A stretch of DNA of 64,000 nt from Volvox africanus (taxonomy: Eukaryota > Chlorophyta > Chlorophyceae > Chlamydomonadales > Volvocaceae). Within the stretch, counting starts at the first letter, position 1. Every line of letters begins with the position of its first letter. The position numbers were made by a program, and so were the translations under genes. Below, in pieces: positions 35,401 to 47,287 of the stretch. The notes under the pieces were generated by a model. It was not told the origin of the DNA. It ran no database searches and saw only the letters and a program-made list of their open reading frames with translations. Location of the stretch: NCBI GenBank assembly GCA_030268105.1, contig BSDZ01000028.1:954001-1018000 (forward strand), in the 5' to 3' direction.

Positions 35401-38375
35401 CAGGAGTTCATGTCGGAAGCTGACGGAACGAGTTAGGAAGTAAGGTTGGAGGGATGCGAAGACTGTGGATCTGATCATCAGGCCTCACAGGTTGACATCT
35501 TAGGATTGTCTTGCTGGCGTACGCAACCGTTTTTGTGGCTGCGCCGGCACCGAAGCAGGCAGATAGCTTCCCAGGATTGAGCTGAGCGTAGGCGATGAAG
35601 AACGTGACGTATTGAGTCGACCAGTCACCATTATGTATTAGTTCACCAGGTAGAATTTTCGGTGTGGTGATTTGGTAAAGAGGTGGTGGATGAGTGTGTG
35701 TAAGTTTATCTCCTAACATGCAGGGACAAACCTACGGAAACGCTGAGATGTAGTGCTACTGAAGTATCATGTTTTTGGAAGGATAAGAGCACCGGCGTGG
35801 CGTTGTGAAGTTTCGACGCCGTCTACAACGCTCATACGTTGCGAGGAGTACGAATACACAGTGAAGTATAACGACAGCACAGATGACATTTATCTTAGCG
35901 ACCGTACGCCACGTCATGACAGCATTGAACAAGCAAACTAACCGGCCAAGCATACTGATTATTTATAAACTCGACGGCGTACAAATTGACGCACGTTACA
36001 TATGGCCGTCACGTCCTATAAGCCTTGAACTGCCGAGGCCGTGCGGGAACGCGCCAGAGGTTCACAGCAAATGCATATGAGACAAGTTTATGCATTTCAG
36101 CTGTACTGGCCCAGTTGACATCTTATCATCATTACGCTATGCGTCAAATAAAATCCCAGCAGCACGCCATCCACGACCCATTTCTTCAAGACATGCAAGG
36201 GCGCCGTATAAGGATTTGCCTCACCTGGCCCAAACGAACGCCGCAAAACTACCACATTGTCACGTCCCAAACACACTGACAAGTACTACTTAACAACCAA
36301 CCGGAAAGAATGGAAAGGTTAAGAATCCTCCTTCCTATCAGCAGCTGTCCACAACGGCTTGGATCACACGGTCGAGCTACACCTGTCCACACCTTCGTGC
36401 TCAGGTCTCGCTGCGACGCCCAATTGCACCAGCTCTCACAAGCCAGGACTTCCAGTACGGTAAACGGTTGGGTCACTTCCGAGACAAAAGAATGCGAAGG
36501 CATGCTACCACTGCCGCATTGACGAGGTCACGCGGCACGCGCAGGTGCGCCCTAATGACACGGTCTCACAAAGGCTTTGAGGCGCAAGATCCCGCAGGGA
36601 TGCCCCCCTCCAATGCAATCGACATGCTTAAGACGGAAATGAGAAGTTGAGATGGCCAGCCCCAGAGAAGGGTAGGCATGAAGAAGAAGGTATTTAAAGA
36701 AAATAAAACAGGAAGAATTGAAATACAGGCAGTAACACAAGAAAGTGATAGCAGGGCGTCCAGCGCATTTGTCGTGAAAGCCACGGGAGGGCGACTGGTG
36801 CGGGCAATTGGTTGCGGGTCGCTGGTCGGATCACATCGCACATCACGAAAACAACAGCAATGAGAAGCGCAAACAAAGCGCCTCTTAACCAAATGCATGT
36901 GCATACATACCTTGGCGGTAACCATTTCCCTTCCAGCCTTAAGGCATGTTTCTGCATCACTCATTTGAAGTCCGTGTGTCAAAAGGCATACAAACAGGTC
37001 AGACCGCCGTCATCATTATTGCCTTCGTCACCCTCGTCATCCTAATTTACCATGACTTGCCGTCCAGGAAACTGGAGTTGCAAAGACGAACGCGAGGTAC
37101 GGTAGGGGGCCCACTCGCTGCCTCTAACCCATCAGCCGCTGCGCCTGATTGTACCACTCAGCAGTTGAACCCAACAGCGGCAGCGCGTCCTCCCGGCGAT
37201 ATTGACCCTGAATACAGAAAGCGCAGCGAAACTAACAGATAGCCGCTTGGTGTTGCAGACGGAGTCGAGCAGACGCCATAGGGCGTCCCTCCGCAGCCGG
37301 CCCACCTCATTTACCACAACGTTCTCACCTCAGGGCTACAACATCACCCATCCGAGCCTCATGGTGGCAAAGAACCCTGCTTGATAGGTTAGACACACAC
37401 ACACTACACGTTACACTTTGCGCTCTTACCTCTACACCATGCGCCAAGAAGTCCCGGATCGCAACCTGACGGTCGAACGGCAAACCCACACGCCCGAAAC
37501 CGCTGTTCATCCTCTAGGTATATGTTCATCTCGCCACGCAAACTATGTCAAAGACATACCGCTGCCAGGCAACTCACGCTACATTGACAGTCAATGTGCT
37601 CTGCTTGCAGTGAGCGGAATTGTCGGCGTCCGTTCCAAAACTGCAGTCGCCTTAGATTGCAAAGGTTAGCCGCTACGGTTGGCATTTTGTGCTGTATGGT
37701 GCGCACTCTCGTTGTAGACATCAGGCTGTGCGTGGGGATCTTTGCGCAAGGTAGCCGGTGACATTTACTACCTCATGTCCGGATCCGCTTAACATCACGC
37801 TGGACATACGCATCCACATACGATAGGTACACCACAGTAAGCATCCACGTGCTGCATCATTTCCTACCATGCGCCATGTATAGTGTGTACCTCTTAGTGA
37901 GAAGGTATAGCACCTTGCCACGATAACGCTGGCCCCTTGGGCAGCACAACCAAACCGATTCACACACCATCACACTCACAGCGGCTCCCCCTGCAAACCC
38001 TACCCACTCCCAAGAAGCTCGTCACCACAAAACATGAGCGCCAGAGATGTCCTGAACAATGCATCGGTGCCTCCTCTAAACCCACCGGCGAAGGTAACCC
38101 CAGAAGTGGAAAATCTTATAACCTGGAAATGCATATCAGGGCGCAGTGTTGATCCTATAAAATGGAGAAGGACATTTCCGAAGTATTTTTCTACGACTGC
38201 ACCGCGCGTCACCCTTTCCAAGGCGCTGACCACGGCTCAACGTACGGCTCCTTAGAGAGAAGTAACTAACAAGCTAACCATATATCATCAATGCTTTTGG
38301 CGCATATAAACGTCAGACCAATTGGGGGCCAGCCCCAGATCACCCTAGCTGCACGCCTTTCCGTTTGCGTCTCCC
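35401..38375. other. Intergenic region between TMEM69 and the CAP59-type gene
   Basis: The two flanking genes converge on this region. The plus frame around 37,000-37,242 has a hydrophobic segment (VIIIAFVTLVILIYH) after an AG acceptor but no family match. A separate short ORF at 38,034-38,255 is listed on its own. I see no RNA gene. Confidence 0.5.
38034..38255 (+). CDS. Possible small protein, 73 residues
   Basis: An ATG-started frame ends in TAG. It encodes a mixed-composition peptide (starts MSARDVLNN; contains PPAKVTPEVENLITWKC and WRRTFPKYF) that looks more protein-like than neighbouring chance frames. No family is recognised, there is no transmembrane segment, and it runs antisense 120 bp past the 3' end of the CAP59-type gene. 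It may be a chance frame or a terminal exon. Confidence 0.25.
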   Translation: MSARDVLNNASVPPLNPPAKVTPEVENLITWKCISGRSVDPIKWRRTFPKYFSTTAPRVTLSKALTTAQRTAP

Positions 38376-40028
38376 CTAAGCCCCCGAGCTGTGAACTCCT
38401 CCATCGCCGCTAGCACCATTTGTGCCGCTGACATTCAAGATCATGGGTTTCGGAGCTAGACCCGAGACAGGGGCACGCGTGCAGCTGTTTTCAAAGTCCA
38501 CTTTGTCCTGCCCCGGCGCCAGGCCACAACACTCCACCGTGAGCGGCTGTCCCTGTTCGTTTCGCCACACCTCCAGGTCTGCAAGCATCGTGTGATTCCA
38601 GAGTGTGTACGGCAGATCTAACGGCGCAAGAGGTCCTCTGACGCCGGTGGAGGCCTTCTCTGTCGCCGGTGTTGCAACCACAGCGCCGCTGTTGCCGTTG
38701 CCACTGGACATGCCGTACATGTACTTCGCCGCCACTGCCCGGTAGCTCACCCGCACGCTGGGATCGATAACAACGCGTGCAGGACCCTGGCTGTGGAGGT
38801 CATCGCACAAGAGACTGCATTCGGACGCGTAGCATTCGCCTTCGGTGTGGGCGCGGAAGGTGACGCGACCACTGAGCAGCGGATGGCCGTGGAGTGCGAC
38901 CAGGCCGTTCCAGCAACAATACGCACTGACGGGCATGCCCGCCTGCAGGCGCCTTGCAGTCGGTTCGTGACGCGTGTATGGTGTCTGGCGGTAAAAGCGG
39001 CCACCGCCCACATCACGCGCGACCCAGATGTCATAGAAGGATAGCGGGAGAAGGCTAAGCAAGGAGTCATCGCGCCGGTAGCGCCGGCGCCAGAGGCGGA
39101 AGATGGGGTCACAGGACGCAAAGCCGGTGGCTAGGAAGGGTGGTACATGCCAGACCTGTTGCAAGTGCTGCGCCATGAAGCGCTGCTGTTCTACGAGCTC
39201 TTGTTCTGCCAGGATGGGTTCAAAGTCCAAACCGCAGGCCACATCGTATGTGCCATATTGTAGTAGCCGAATGAGGCCCGTCGCATCGAAGAAGACGTCG
39301 TTAATAAATACAATTCGAGAGGCGTTACAGAACTCCAGGGTGACACCATTACAGGATTTTCGGACTTGGTCAATAGCGGCCTGGCGGACGGATGACAGGA
39401 AGGCGATTCTGTCCTGGCCCGGGGTACGGGTCAGGTTCCCACCGGCAGTTATGCTGAAGCGCACGGACATTGCACGCATCAAGCCCCCTAATAGCTGCAG
39501 CCATTCCGGCGTGGAATCGTCGCTGCCGCTCTCGTAAATGGAAACGAAGATGTTGCGTGGGCCCAGCAGCTGCGCTACCCGGACAAGCTGTACTAGCATG
39601 TTTGGGAGCATCTTTTCCGAATTGTATAAGTTGGCTGCGATAATGCATTTTCCAGCGCATATTGACAAATTAAAATTTTGGACATCCGCGTTATGGCAGG
39701 GCAGCACCAGGCCGCCTCGCCTTGCCAGAAGGATTGCATTTACCAAAGGATTACTCGTATATTTTAACGTATTGACATCATAACATGCAACATCGAAAGA
39801 AGTGTCAAAGAGCGTTCCCTCGTCGCGCGCTGCCAAGGCGGTCAGGACCCGCGCAAGCTCTTCAGGGAACGCTGCATGATGAACTTTTTTGTGATGCCAT
39901 CCCTGCCAGATATGCCCAACCAGCAGATGCAGATAGGCGAGGCTCAGAATTATTGAGAAAGCGGTAAAGCTCCACGAATAATTGCTTAGGACTGGAATAT
40001 TGGTAAAAAAACGTCGATGACGAAGCAT
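38376..40028 (-). CDS. CAP59/CMT1-family glycosyltransferase (alpha-1,3-mannosyltransferase type)
   Basis: A Golgi-type glycosyltransferase of the cryptococcal CAP59/CMT1 family (PF11735); the fungal CMT1 enzyme is an alpha-1,3-mannosyltransferase. Single exon, ATG at 40028, 550 residues. The frame is open 24 codons further upstream, but only from a GTG. Residues about 15-35 form a signal anchor (YSWSFTAFSIILSLAYLHLLV), giving a type II topology with a luminal catalytic domain. Family blocks are NIFVSIYESGSDDST, the R-x-x-FLSSVRQ segment, IVFINDVFF (the Asp in the metal/donor region), VACGLDFEP, FYDIWVARDVGG, CCWNGLVAL and the Cys-rich GECYASECSLLCDDL near VVIDPSVRVSYRAV. N-glycosylation sites are present. 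The gene has no introns although every neighbour has many, which may mean a retrocopy or transfer. Acceptor and donor sugar are unknown. Confidence 0.9.
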   Translation of the reverse strand: MLRHRRFFTNIPVLSNYSWSFTAFSIILSLAYLHLLVGHIWQGWHHKKVHHAAFPEELARVLTALAARDEGTLFDTSFDVACYDVNTLKYTSNPLVNAILLARRGGLVLPCHNADVQNFNLSICAGKCIIAANLYNSEKMLPNMLVQLVRVAQLLGPRNIFVSIYESGSDDSTPEWLQLLGGLMRAMSVRFSITAGGNLTRTPGQDRIAFLSSVRQAAIDQVRKSCNGVTLEFCNASRIVFINDVFFDATGLIRLLQYGTYDVACGLDFEPILAEQELVEQQRFMAQHLQQVWHVPPFLATGFASCDPIFRLWRRRYRRDDSLLSLLPLSFYDIWVARDVGGGRFYRQTPYTRHEPTARRLQAGMPVSAYCCWNGLVALHGHPLLSGRVTFRAHTEGECYASECSLLCDDLHSQGPARVVIDPSVRVSYRAVAAKYMYGMSSGNGNSGAVVATPATEKASTGVRGPLAPLDLPYTLWNHTMLADLEVWRNEQGQPLTVECCGLAPGQDKVDFENSCTRAPVSGLAPKPMILNVSGTNGASGDGGVHSSGA

Positions 40029-41989
40029 TGCTATCCTGTCACATTTAATTGAATGAAGGCAGGTTCTACATATTGTAGATTGTCCTGGGGCTATAACCAC
40101 GAATTTCCCGTACTCTGGACACCGATAGCGCTTGTAAAGTATGGCTCGTACATTTTAAACGGGCAATCCATTTGTATATATTTTACACCTAGGATGCCTC
40201 GTGACAAATCTACTTAGTGTGATTTAGGAGCGGGCTTGGAGTTGACTCATTAATCTCTATGTAACGAATTGTCTTGAGAAGGCGCCAGGTGCAAAGATGA
40301 AAGGTTACGGTATCTCGACGTGCATACCGTCGATGGGCGGATTGGACTTTTATATCCTTTTCCCTAAGCACAACAATGTGAAAGCACTTTATCGGAAAGT
40401 TCTATAATGTTCGCGATCTGCTCGCGCCATGTCGCACGGAGGACACTGCGCTACACCGAACCCGCCCTATACCGTCCGGCCATGGCAGACCTCCGGCTGT
40501 TTCCTCACCCTTATCCAGGTTACTTGGGAGGAATTGTGCAACGCTAAAGCCATTTTGCACCGATCGAATTCACGCGTACGCAGCCCTCTACTGAGCTCTG
40601 ACGATCAAGTCCTCTAGCAATTGCGACGCAATGTCATTACGCGTTGTCCGATGTTTGCTGACATCAGCCGCAGGAATTTCCCAGCGAAGGGGATTCGAAA
40701 TTTTGTTACACCTGAAAATGCCCATATAAGTGTTGGGCCTGGTCCGGGAGCCCTGGGGACTTTTATCCGCTTAATGCATAACTTCCCGGGGGCAGAAAAA
40801 GTGTCCGGGGCGGAGAAAAGCACTCCCCCTCCGGGTGTACCCGGAAGTCCGTTAGCGCAAGCAAGGTCCAGTTCCTGAGGAAAAGTACTAGCTCCAGAAC
40901 TTGAAAACCTGACAGCTTGACATGGTGTAAACCTTTCGCGTGAACCATTCACATTCAAGATTTTTCATCATCCCCATCAAGCAATACACCTCCACACGTC
41001 ATTCAATGTGGCGCCAGGGATACAAGGGGTTCATGCGCCATTTGCAACAGCAACTTTCGCTTTCGCTTAACGCAGTCGCTTTCGCTTTCAATTAACGATG
41101 AGTCTGGTTAGGAGGGTGCCATCGAAGGCCAGCTAGTGCATTCAGTGATGATTGAACATTCAGGGAGCGATTACAATGCGGGGGTCGTGGTGGAGGTGGT
41201 GGAAAAGAAAAGGTTTTTGAGATGGAAACAGACAGATGGCTGGGGCAAGTGTTTTAAATTGCCGGGCTGCTTACGCTGGGCTTTAAGTAGCATGTTAGGA
41301 TGTCCTAGGGTCTTGTCTACTTTACAATAATCACAACCTTATTTAATATAGCTTGCCTCGATCGAAAATATATTTACAGCGATAAACAAATGTATCGTCC
41401 CCCAAAAACAGTTTTTTAGGTTTTGAAGCCCCTGAACCAAACAGCTACCCTCGTAAAGAATCCTTATCAGCTTCTTACATTCGCATTGCGTGACCAGGGA
41501 TTCACAACCAGGAGACAACGTGCTCATCACTGAGCTGCAGAGTCTGAAACTTTAACAAATAATTAGCCTGCCCCACTTTAAATCTGTTCTTAAAATCTTT
41601 CCTGTGAACGTCTGAAGTCAGCCCCTAACCACCGCGACCCATGGACCCATCTATGAAGGCTCCTTCTGCACTTGCATCGCCTTCGTGCCCTTTCACCTCC
41701 TTTACCCGGACGGTTAGGAAAACCAAACCTGGGACACATACACTAATCCACTAGTTTGACAGTGGACGAACCCCGGCGGGTGAAACCTGACGAGTAGGTG
41801 CGTGGTCAGATGTGTTACGCAGTAATTGGAAAGCAAGTCGACGCTTCCCATTCCCACGCCCCATCAGCACACAGAACGCAACATGCGTCCTCGTCGCCGT
41901 TGACAGCCGGAATACGTTCACACTACCGCCCTCCTGCTCGGGTGCACACTGCAGCAACCACATGGTTGCGTTCTGCAATACTTGGCCAC
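40029..41989. other. Intergenic region between the CAP59-type gene and eIF2-beta
   Basis: This is the promoter side of the CAP59-type gene and the 3' flank of eIF2-beta. Frames are short (at most 114 codons), with none recognised and no clear repeat family. Confidence 0.6.
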
Positions 41990-44756
41990 TTACTTGGCAT
42001 CGGCCACACGCTTCGTGACGCGTGCCACGAAACCCGCCTTGATAGCCTGCACGGTCCTGGAGGCTCCACACTGGATGACAGCAGGGAGAGGGCTAGGTGT
42101 CAGAGCTTGTTGCTTTCGGGGTTTGCTCTCAGGCTTGTGCAGGGTGCAAATGCGTGGACGAGGTTTAGTGATGCATATGGTGGAGCGCGCGATAAGTCAA
42201 CCCACTGGCAAACAAGCACGATGTGAAGATTGACCCCATTGCTGATTTTGGCTGCTACTCATCAAATGCCTTCGCGAACGTGCTTGGAAGGCATATGCCG
42301 ACTGCCACACTTAGCTTTTATTCTAAATTTCGGGTCCTATTCTTTTCCATGTAACGTAGTCCCGAGCAGCATAGCCCAGCAAACTACGTAGTCTACTTCA
42401 CCGTACAACACAGTTTCAATCCAAACAGACATGATCCAGCTTGGTGCCAACGTTGCTGATCTGTCTTTGTTATCCGTCTTATACTATATTATTAGTAATA
42501 TAATATGTATTTTTTCTTGTCCCTGTCTTTCTCCATTCAGTTTCAGTCCCGCTATCCACTCTGTTCATCACCTACCTATTCAAGACCAATCCACTACAAC
42601 GGGCCATCCAAGTGTCCACGCTTTACCCATAGACATGCACGGGACAATCGTTCTCACTTGCTGGCAACGAAGGTGCATCAGACGTGTGGCGCTGTCCTTG
42701 TCCAGAAGCGTGTCCACGCTCTTGCAACCCGGACAGAGCACGTACCTATGTGGCAAGGCAGCGGCGGGTAGTAATGTCACACGACCCTTTCCTTTGAATG
42801 CTCTGGACACCATCCTACTTTAATAGCAGCTCGACAAACACGGTCACACAATGGACGCTACCGCCCACACGTGCGCGATGATGCAGTCATGCCTTCACTT
42901 TCATCAGCCTGGGCTGGTTCCGGTAAACGTTATCTTTCTAACATTGTATCATTACCTAGAGTGCGGCACACCCGAGGTCGGGGGTTCAATTCTCGCAGAC
43001 AGGGATAGATTTCCCGCGGGCTGTTGACCCAGGCAGGGTAAGCCCCGGATGGGTACTCTGATCCGTGGAACAGGTATCGCTCAGGGGGGCTGTTGAGATG
43101 ACCGATCCATGTATAAGGATATCAGGAGCGGGAAAGAAGTAATACCGCCGAGGGCGGGGCGCTTTTCTTTCTGGTAGTTTGGTCAGGATTGCGCCTCTGT
43201 GCCAACAGAGGGTTTAAGTAAATGCTGCAGCATCCGCTAATGTAATATCATTCCACCCTTCGCAACCTGCTCTGTGATCCGTTGCTATGACTTTAGAAGA
43301 AGATTTGAAGATTGGCCATTCTCTACGCGGATGCTTTGAAGCCCACTTACTCGTTAACGTAGCGGCGGAGCACTGTCTCAAAGGACTTGGGCAAGAAGCG
43401 ACCCTTGACAATCAGCCGCTGCTGGCCGTCCAGGTTGCCGCTTGTGCCCAGCTCAGCAAGCAGGTACTGGGAGACGTGCTCGTGCTGGCGGTTCATGGCT
43501 TTGCACAGGTCCATAAAGTTCGTGAACACAGTCTTCTTTGTGCCTTCACGTGCCACCTGAGGCGGCTTAAGTACTGTGCGGCGACGCTCGCCCGTGAGCT
43601 CAGGATTCTTCTCGCGCAGGATGCCAAACACGCGCTCTGGGCCGCGGTGGTGAAGGGACAAGGTTAGTGGATGTGAGTAGTCACCATAAATGCTATATCC
43701 CCAGCACAATCACTCAGCCCAGCGGTCCCACAGGCTTTCAGGGTAAGTACTCAACGAAGAAAGAAAACGTCACCTAATCAGTCACACGACCTTCCTCTCC
43801 TACGGTCGTCCATACATTCGTTTCCATGAAGGGCTTCGAGACGCCTTGTGCCAGGCTGCGGATGAAATTTAATGCGTGTTTGTCCTATTCCATGGTCCTA
43901 CCAAAAAGGCTTTGAGCAGCATGGTCTGCATATACATGCCTGCGTAAGTATCCTTACCGAGCAACTCATCGTAATCGTACTCGCGATCTGACGCCGACCA
44001 TGGAAACTTGCCAACCAATTTCTCCACGCCATCGTCTGCAGGTCCCGCAGCACCCTCCTCGCCCTCCTCAAAGTTAGCGTCCTCTTGGCGTTCCTGCAAC
44101 GTGTTCCACATACATACTGACATGAAGCTTCCAGGCAGGCATCACTCTGTACATTTGTGGCATACTAAACTAATCATACGTGGAACACCCGGATTTCACG
44201 CGCATGTACGGGACCTCACGAAAGGCTGGAACACCCATGAAGTATGGTTTTGACACGGTAATCATGACCCTCCGTGGTTACCTTTTTCTTTTTCTTCCTT
44301 TTCTTGCTCAGGTCCAAGTCTAGGGACATTTCCATTCCATCGTCAGCCTCAGCAGCTGGCGCCGCAGGCGCCACAACCGCGTCTCCTCCGTCCTGGACAC
44401 CCGAGCAAAAAGAGCTAAGGCCCACATTACCAGGACCGTTCTTTGCATTTGCCATACAACCTGCAAATTTGTGTCAGGAAGCTTACCAGATCCAGCACCA
44501 GGTCCTTCTTCTTCTTCTTTTTCTTCTTTCCCAAGTCCAAAGATAGGTCGAGGTCATCATTGACTGCACATGGATGGGCCATTCAGCGTATCTGGCATCT
44601 ATGGCAAGTGGCCGCCGCAGATAAACTCTACCTTCCAGCTGCTTCACTTCCTCTGCAGCTTGCTCAACTTCATCGTCCTGAATCAGTAGCTCCGGCTCAA
44701 AAACTTATGCTAAGATCCTTTGTGACAAGTGAAAAAGTTGCCTTTCTTACCGCCAT
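41990..44756 (-). CDS. Translation initiation factor eIF2 subunit beta
   Basis: eIF2-beta is part of the eIF2 GTPase complex that carries initiator Met-tRNA to the 40S ribosome; its lysine blocks bind eIF5 and eIF2B-epsilon. Eight exons: 44751-44756 (ATG GCG only), 44632-44677, 44487-44563, 44282-44392, 43958-44093, 43351-43636, 42658-42745 and 41990-42070 (TAA). The 831 nt keep frame and give 276 residues, near the usual plant/algal length. Two lysine-rich K-boxes lie on separate exons, each preceded by a similar SLDL motif. The conserved core runs from [14 protein letters not shown] through [46 protein letters not shown] and [12 protein letters not shown]. The C-terminal C2-C2 zinc finger is complete: CPGCKS in one exon, [10 protein letters not shown] across the last junction. 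Nothing essential is missing. Confidence 0.97.
42955..43180 (+). mobile_element. tRNA-related SINE-like remnant in an eIF2-beta intron
   Basis: Within the intron 42746-43350 a stretch reads like the 3' half of a tRNA: an anticodon-arm-like CCTAGAGTGCGGCACACCCG followed by GGTTCAATTCT, close to the pol III B box. Then comes a non-tRNA body of about 190 bp rich in short GC stems and ending near a T-rich tract. No intact A box or acceptor stem is seen, so it is not a functional tRNA gene. The orientation is opposite to the host gene. No second copy is present in the window. Confidence 0.45.
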
Positions 44757-47287
44757 GGTTTGCTCGTCCCGACTAAAACAATCCTTCCTCAACAAATTAA
44801 AAATAATGAGGCAGAAATAAGTCCGTAACTAATAACCACAAAGTGACCCTCAAAACGGGCTCGTGTGAGTTGGAGGAGAGAAACAGTTGTACAACGAGGG
44901 CCCTTTGGAGGTCACTCTCGACCATATAAATGCTCCTCTCTCTCCCACCAAATATCACTTTTCAATCAAGAAAAAATGTAAAGACATGAGCAACATAATT
45001 CATTGAATCTCATCCGAGAGCGATGTGAATATACGCTTAGGCGGCGGCGCTTCACAGGCTGTGCCTAACACGCGCATGGCTTTTCGCGAAAATTTAAATT
45101 GGTCGCCCTCGAGCCTGCATTATCAACGAACTTCCCTGCGCCGCCACACCTTGGCGGCCCAGGCCGTTCGCTCGTTGGACAATGCAAAGTAATGTGGTAA
45201 GTTCTGTCAATAGTCGGTAGGTGACATTTAATTCCATTGGCAGGGCTGTGGTACATTTTAGGCACTGGCACAACTCGGCCTTGATGAAACGTGGGTTCCC
45301 TCTACTGATTCCTATGAGGATTAACTCGGCACGGAATCGAATCTCTTTAGCCACCACTGAGCCGTCATGTGAAGGCACTGTAAGGTCTTCCCGCCGCCAC
45401 GGAACTAATGCTGTCTTTTGCTGCATGAAACGGGTTGCTCTCTTTAGGCGTTACTGGCTGCGCATCTACAGTACGCAGCTGGTGTCATGGGGAGCGTAAA
45501 TAGCTAATTACCAGACTTAAAACCAGGCGAGCCCTTCTCCCTTCATAGGTCCCGTACTGACCTGTCTCCTGGCACACTTCATGCATTTCCCGGGCCATGT
45601 CGGATTTTGTTGTTATGCACACTCATTAACCCCGGGCGACGGTCCCTTCTGGATCTGTGCGTCCCAATGACGTGTGCCACAGTTGCGGATCACTGCAGGA
45701 GGTCACGTGTTTCAGCCATCGCTACGTCTAGCACGGCTGAGTCAAAGATTCCTCCGACACACTCTTACTCGATTCCCCCTCCTGCCACGGGTGAGGTAGT
45801 CGTTACGATGACTATAACCTTTCCTGTCCAAGGGCGCGGGTAAAGTACACTTTGAACACTCAGGAAACTGGAGGAGCTCTGTATGTAACCCGCCCGGTGC
45901 CAAGCATTGTTCACATTATCTCGCATTCATGCAAAGTATTGTCCTGTTTAGGTCCGTCGGAGATGAGACTCTGAATCTGTCAATCCACTGAGCCATTATT
46001 GGCCTGATGTGACATATCCTCTAAGAAGTCCTGAGACAAGCCACCTGTGTTGTCCAATGAGCACATGTGAGTTTGCATGAGCCGATTGATGATTGAGTTT
46101 GTATGGAATTACCGTCTGATCTTTCCTGAAGATAACTGACTGGCTGTGAACTGACGGCTTGTGCATGCCTACATATACATCGTGCTGGCTGTGGGTCACG
46201 GTCTGCACTCTAGCGTGGCAGATGTCTGTCGTATGCCTAAGTGCAGGCCGGTACCCGTCAGCCAACATCACTTGCAACTGTTGAGTCGTCCGTGTGACTA
46301 CAGCATGATCGCGGACGAATTAGTGTTTGCCACATAGCATTGTGTGATTCAGTCAGGTATGCACAGCCAGGTGGCCCATGATTCAATCAAGTAGTAGATG
46401 GACTCGGGTCGTTTATCGACCTCGGGGCTGACCTTACAATTTCAGTCTTCAACATGAGGCTTGCATGGCTATGGCATATTTACGGTATGTTCTGAATTCT
46501 GGCGGCAGGTAGTAGCCTATGATGCAAACAAACTTGACAGACCTAATAACTTTCCTGAAGCATCCTGATGCTTTTCATCTAAGGGGCTGAGGCTGCTCCC
46601 GCCATATTCACATCCCAACTCGTTTGTTGCAGGCTTGCATCTTCATGATGTCAAGAAGCTCATTGATTTACTAAATATCATGAATTTTATTACTTTGGGG
46701 TGTCAGGGTTCCGCAAGATTGAACTTCGAAATGGTTTGTGCCATCATTTGTCCATGCAATTGATGGAGTCTGATACCATGCTTGTAACAATCCTGATTCC
46801 ATGACAAGTGGGCTGTGTCCCGATGTGTATCTTTCGGTTGTTGCGCTTCGAGAGCGTCCAGAATATCAAAAGAATTGAAATAAAAACTAGGTCTGTAGAC
46901 GACTTGTTTCTGTCTATTTGGCGCATGCCTGCTCTCGGACTGCTTCGAACGTAATGGATTCAGGGGTTAGAAGGTGTGCGGTTTATATAGCGAATAACAG
47001 TCCCCGTATAATCCAAAATTGGATTTGGACGTTGACCTCACATGCGCACGTAACACTTCCCCAGATAGTCACACATTGTTCGCTAACAGAATATATATGG
47101 AGCAGGCAAATAACAACAGTAATGCAGTGCAGTGCACACCCTGCAACAATTATTAACGGAGAGTTGAAAATTATCTCTTACTCGGTGCGCCGCAATCCTG
47201 TTCCGCCATAATCCGCCAAAGAGGCGAGCATTAATCCGCTCCCTTGCAGCCGCTTCCACCAAGAAGATTACCCATGCCATCAGATTT
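44757..47287. other. Intergenic region between eIF2-beta and DRC3
   Basis: This is the promoter region of eIF2-beta (minus) and the 3' flank of DRC3 (minus). An ATG-started minus frame at 45,094-45,426 (110 codons, starts MQQKTALVPW) is the best open frame but has no match and no codon argument for it. No RNA gene or mobile element is recognised. Confidence 0.5.

Noticed and set aside
38747..39537. Frames of 83-144 codons inside the CAP59-type gene, on both strands
   Set aside because: They are shadows of a family-matched 550-codon frame.
42980..43000. A functional tRNA gene
   Set aside because: Only the T-arm/B-box-like part fits; no acceptor stem, D arm or A box pairs, so it is kept as a SINE-like remnant.
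43287..43667. A 126-codon plus-strand frame across the eIF2-beta core exon
   Set aside because: It is antisense to the conserved eIF2-beta exon.
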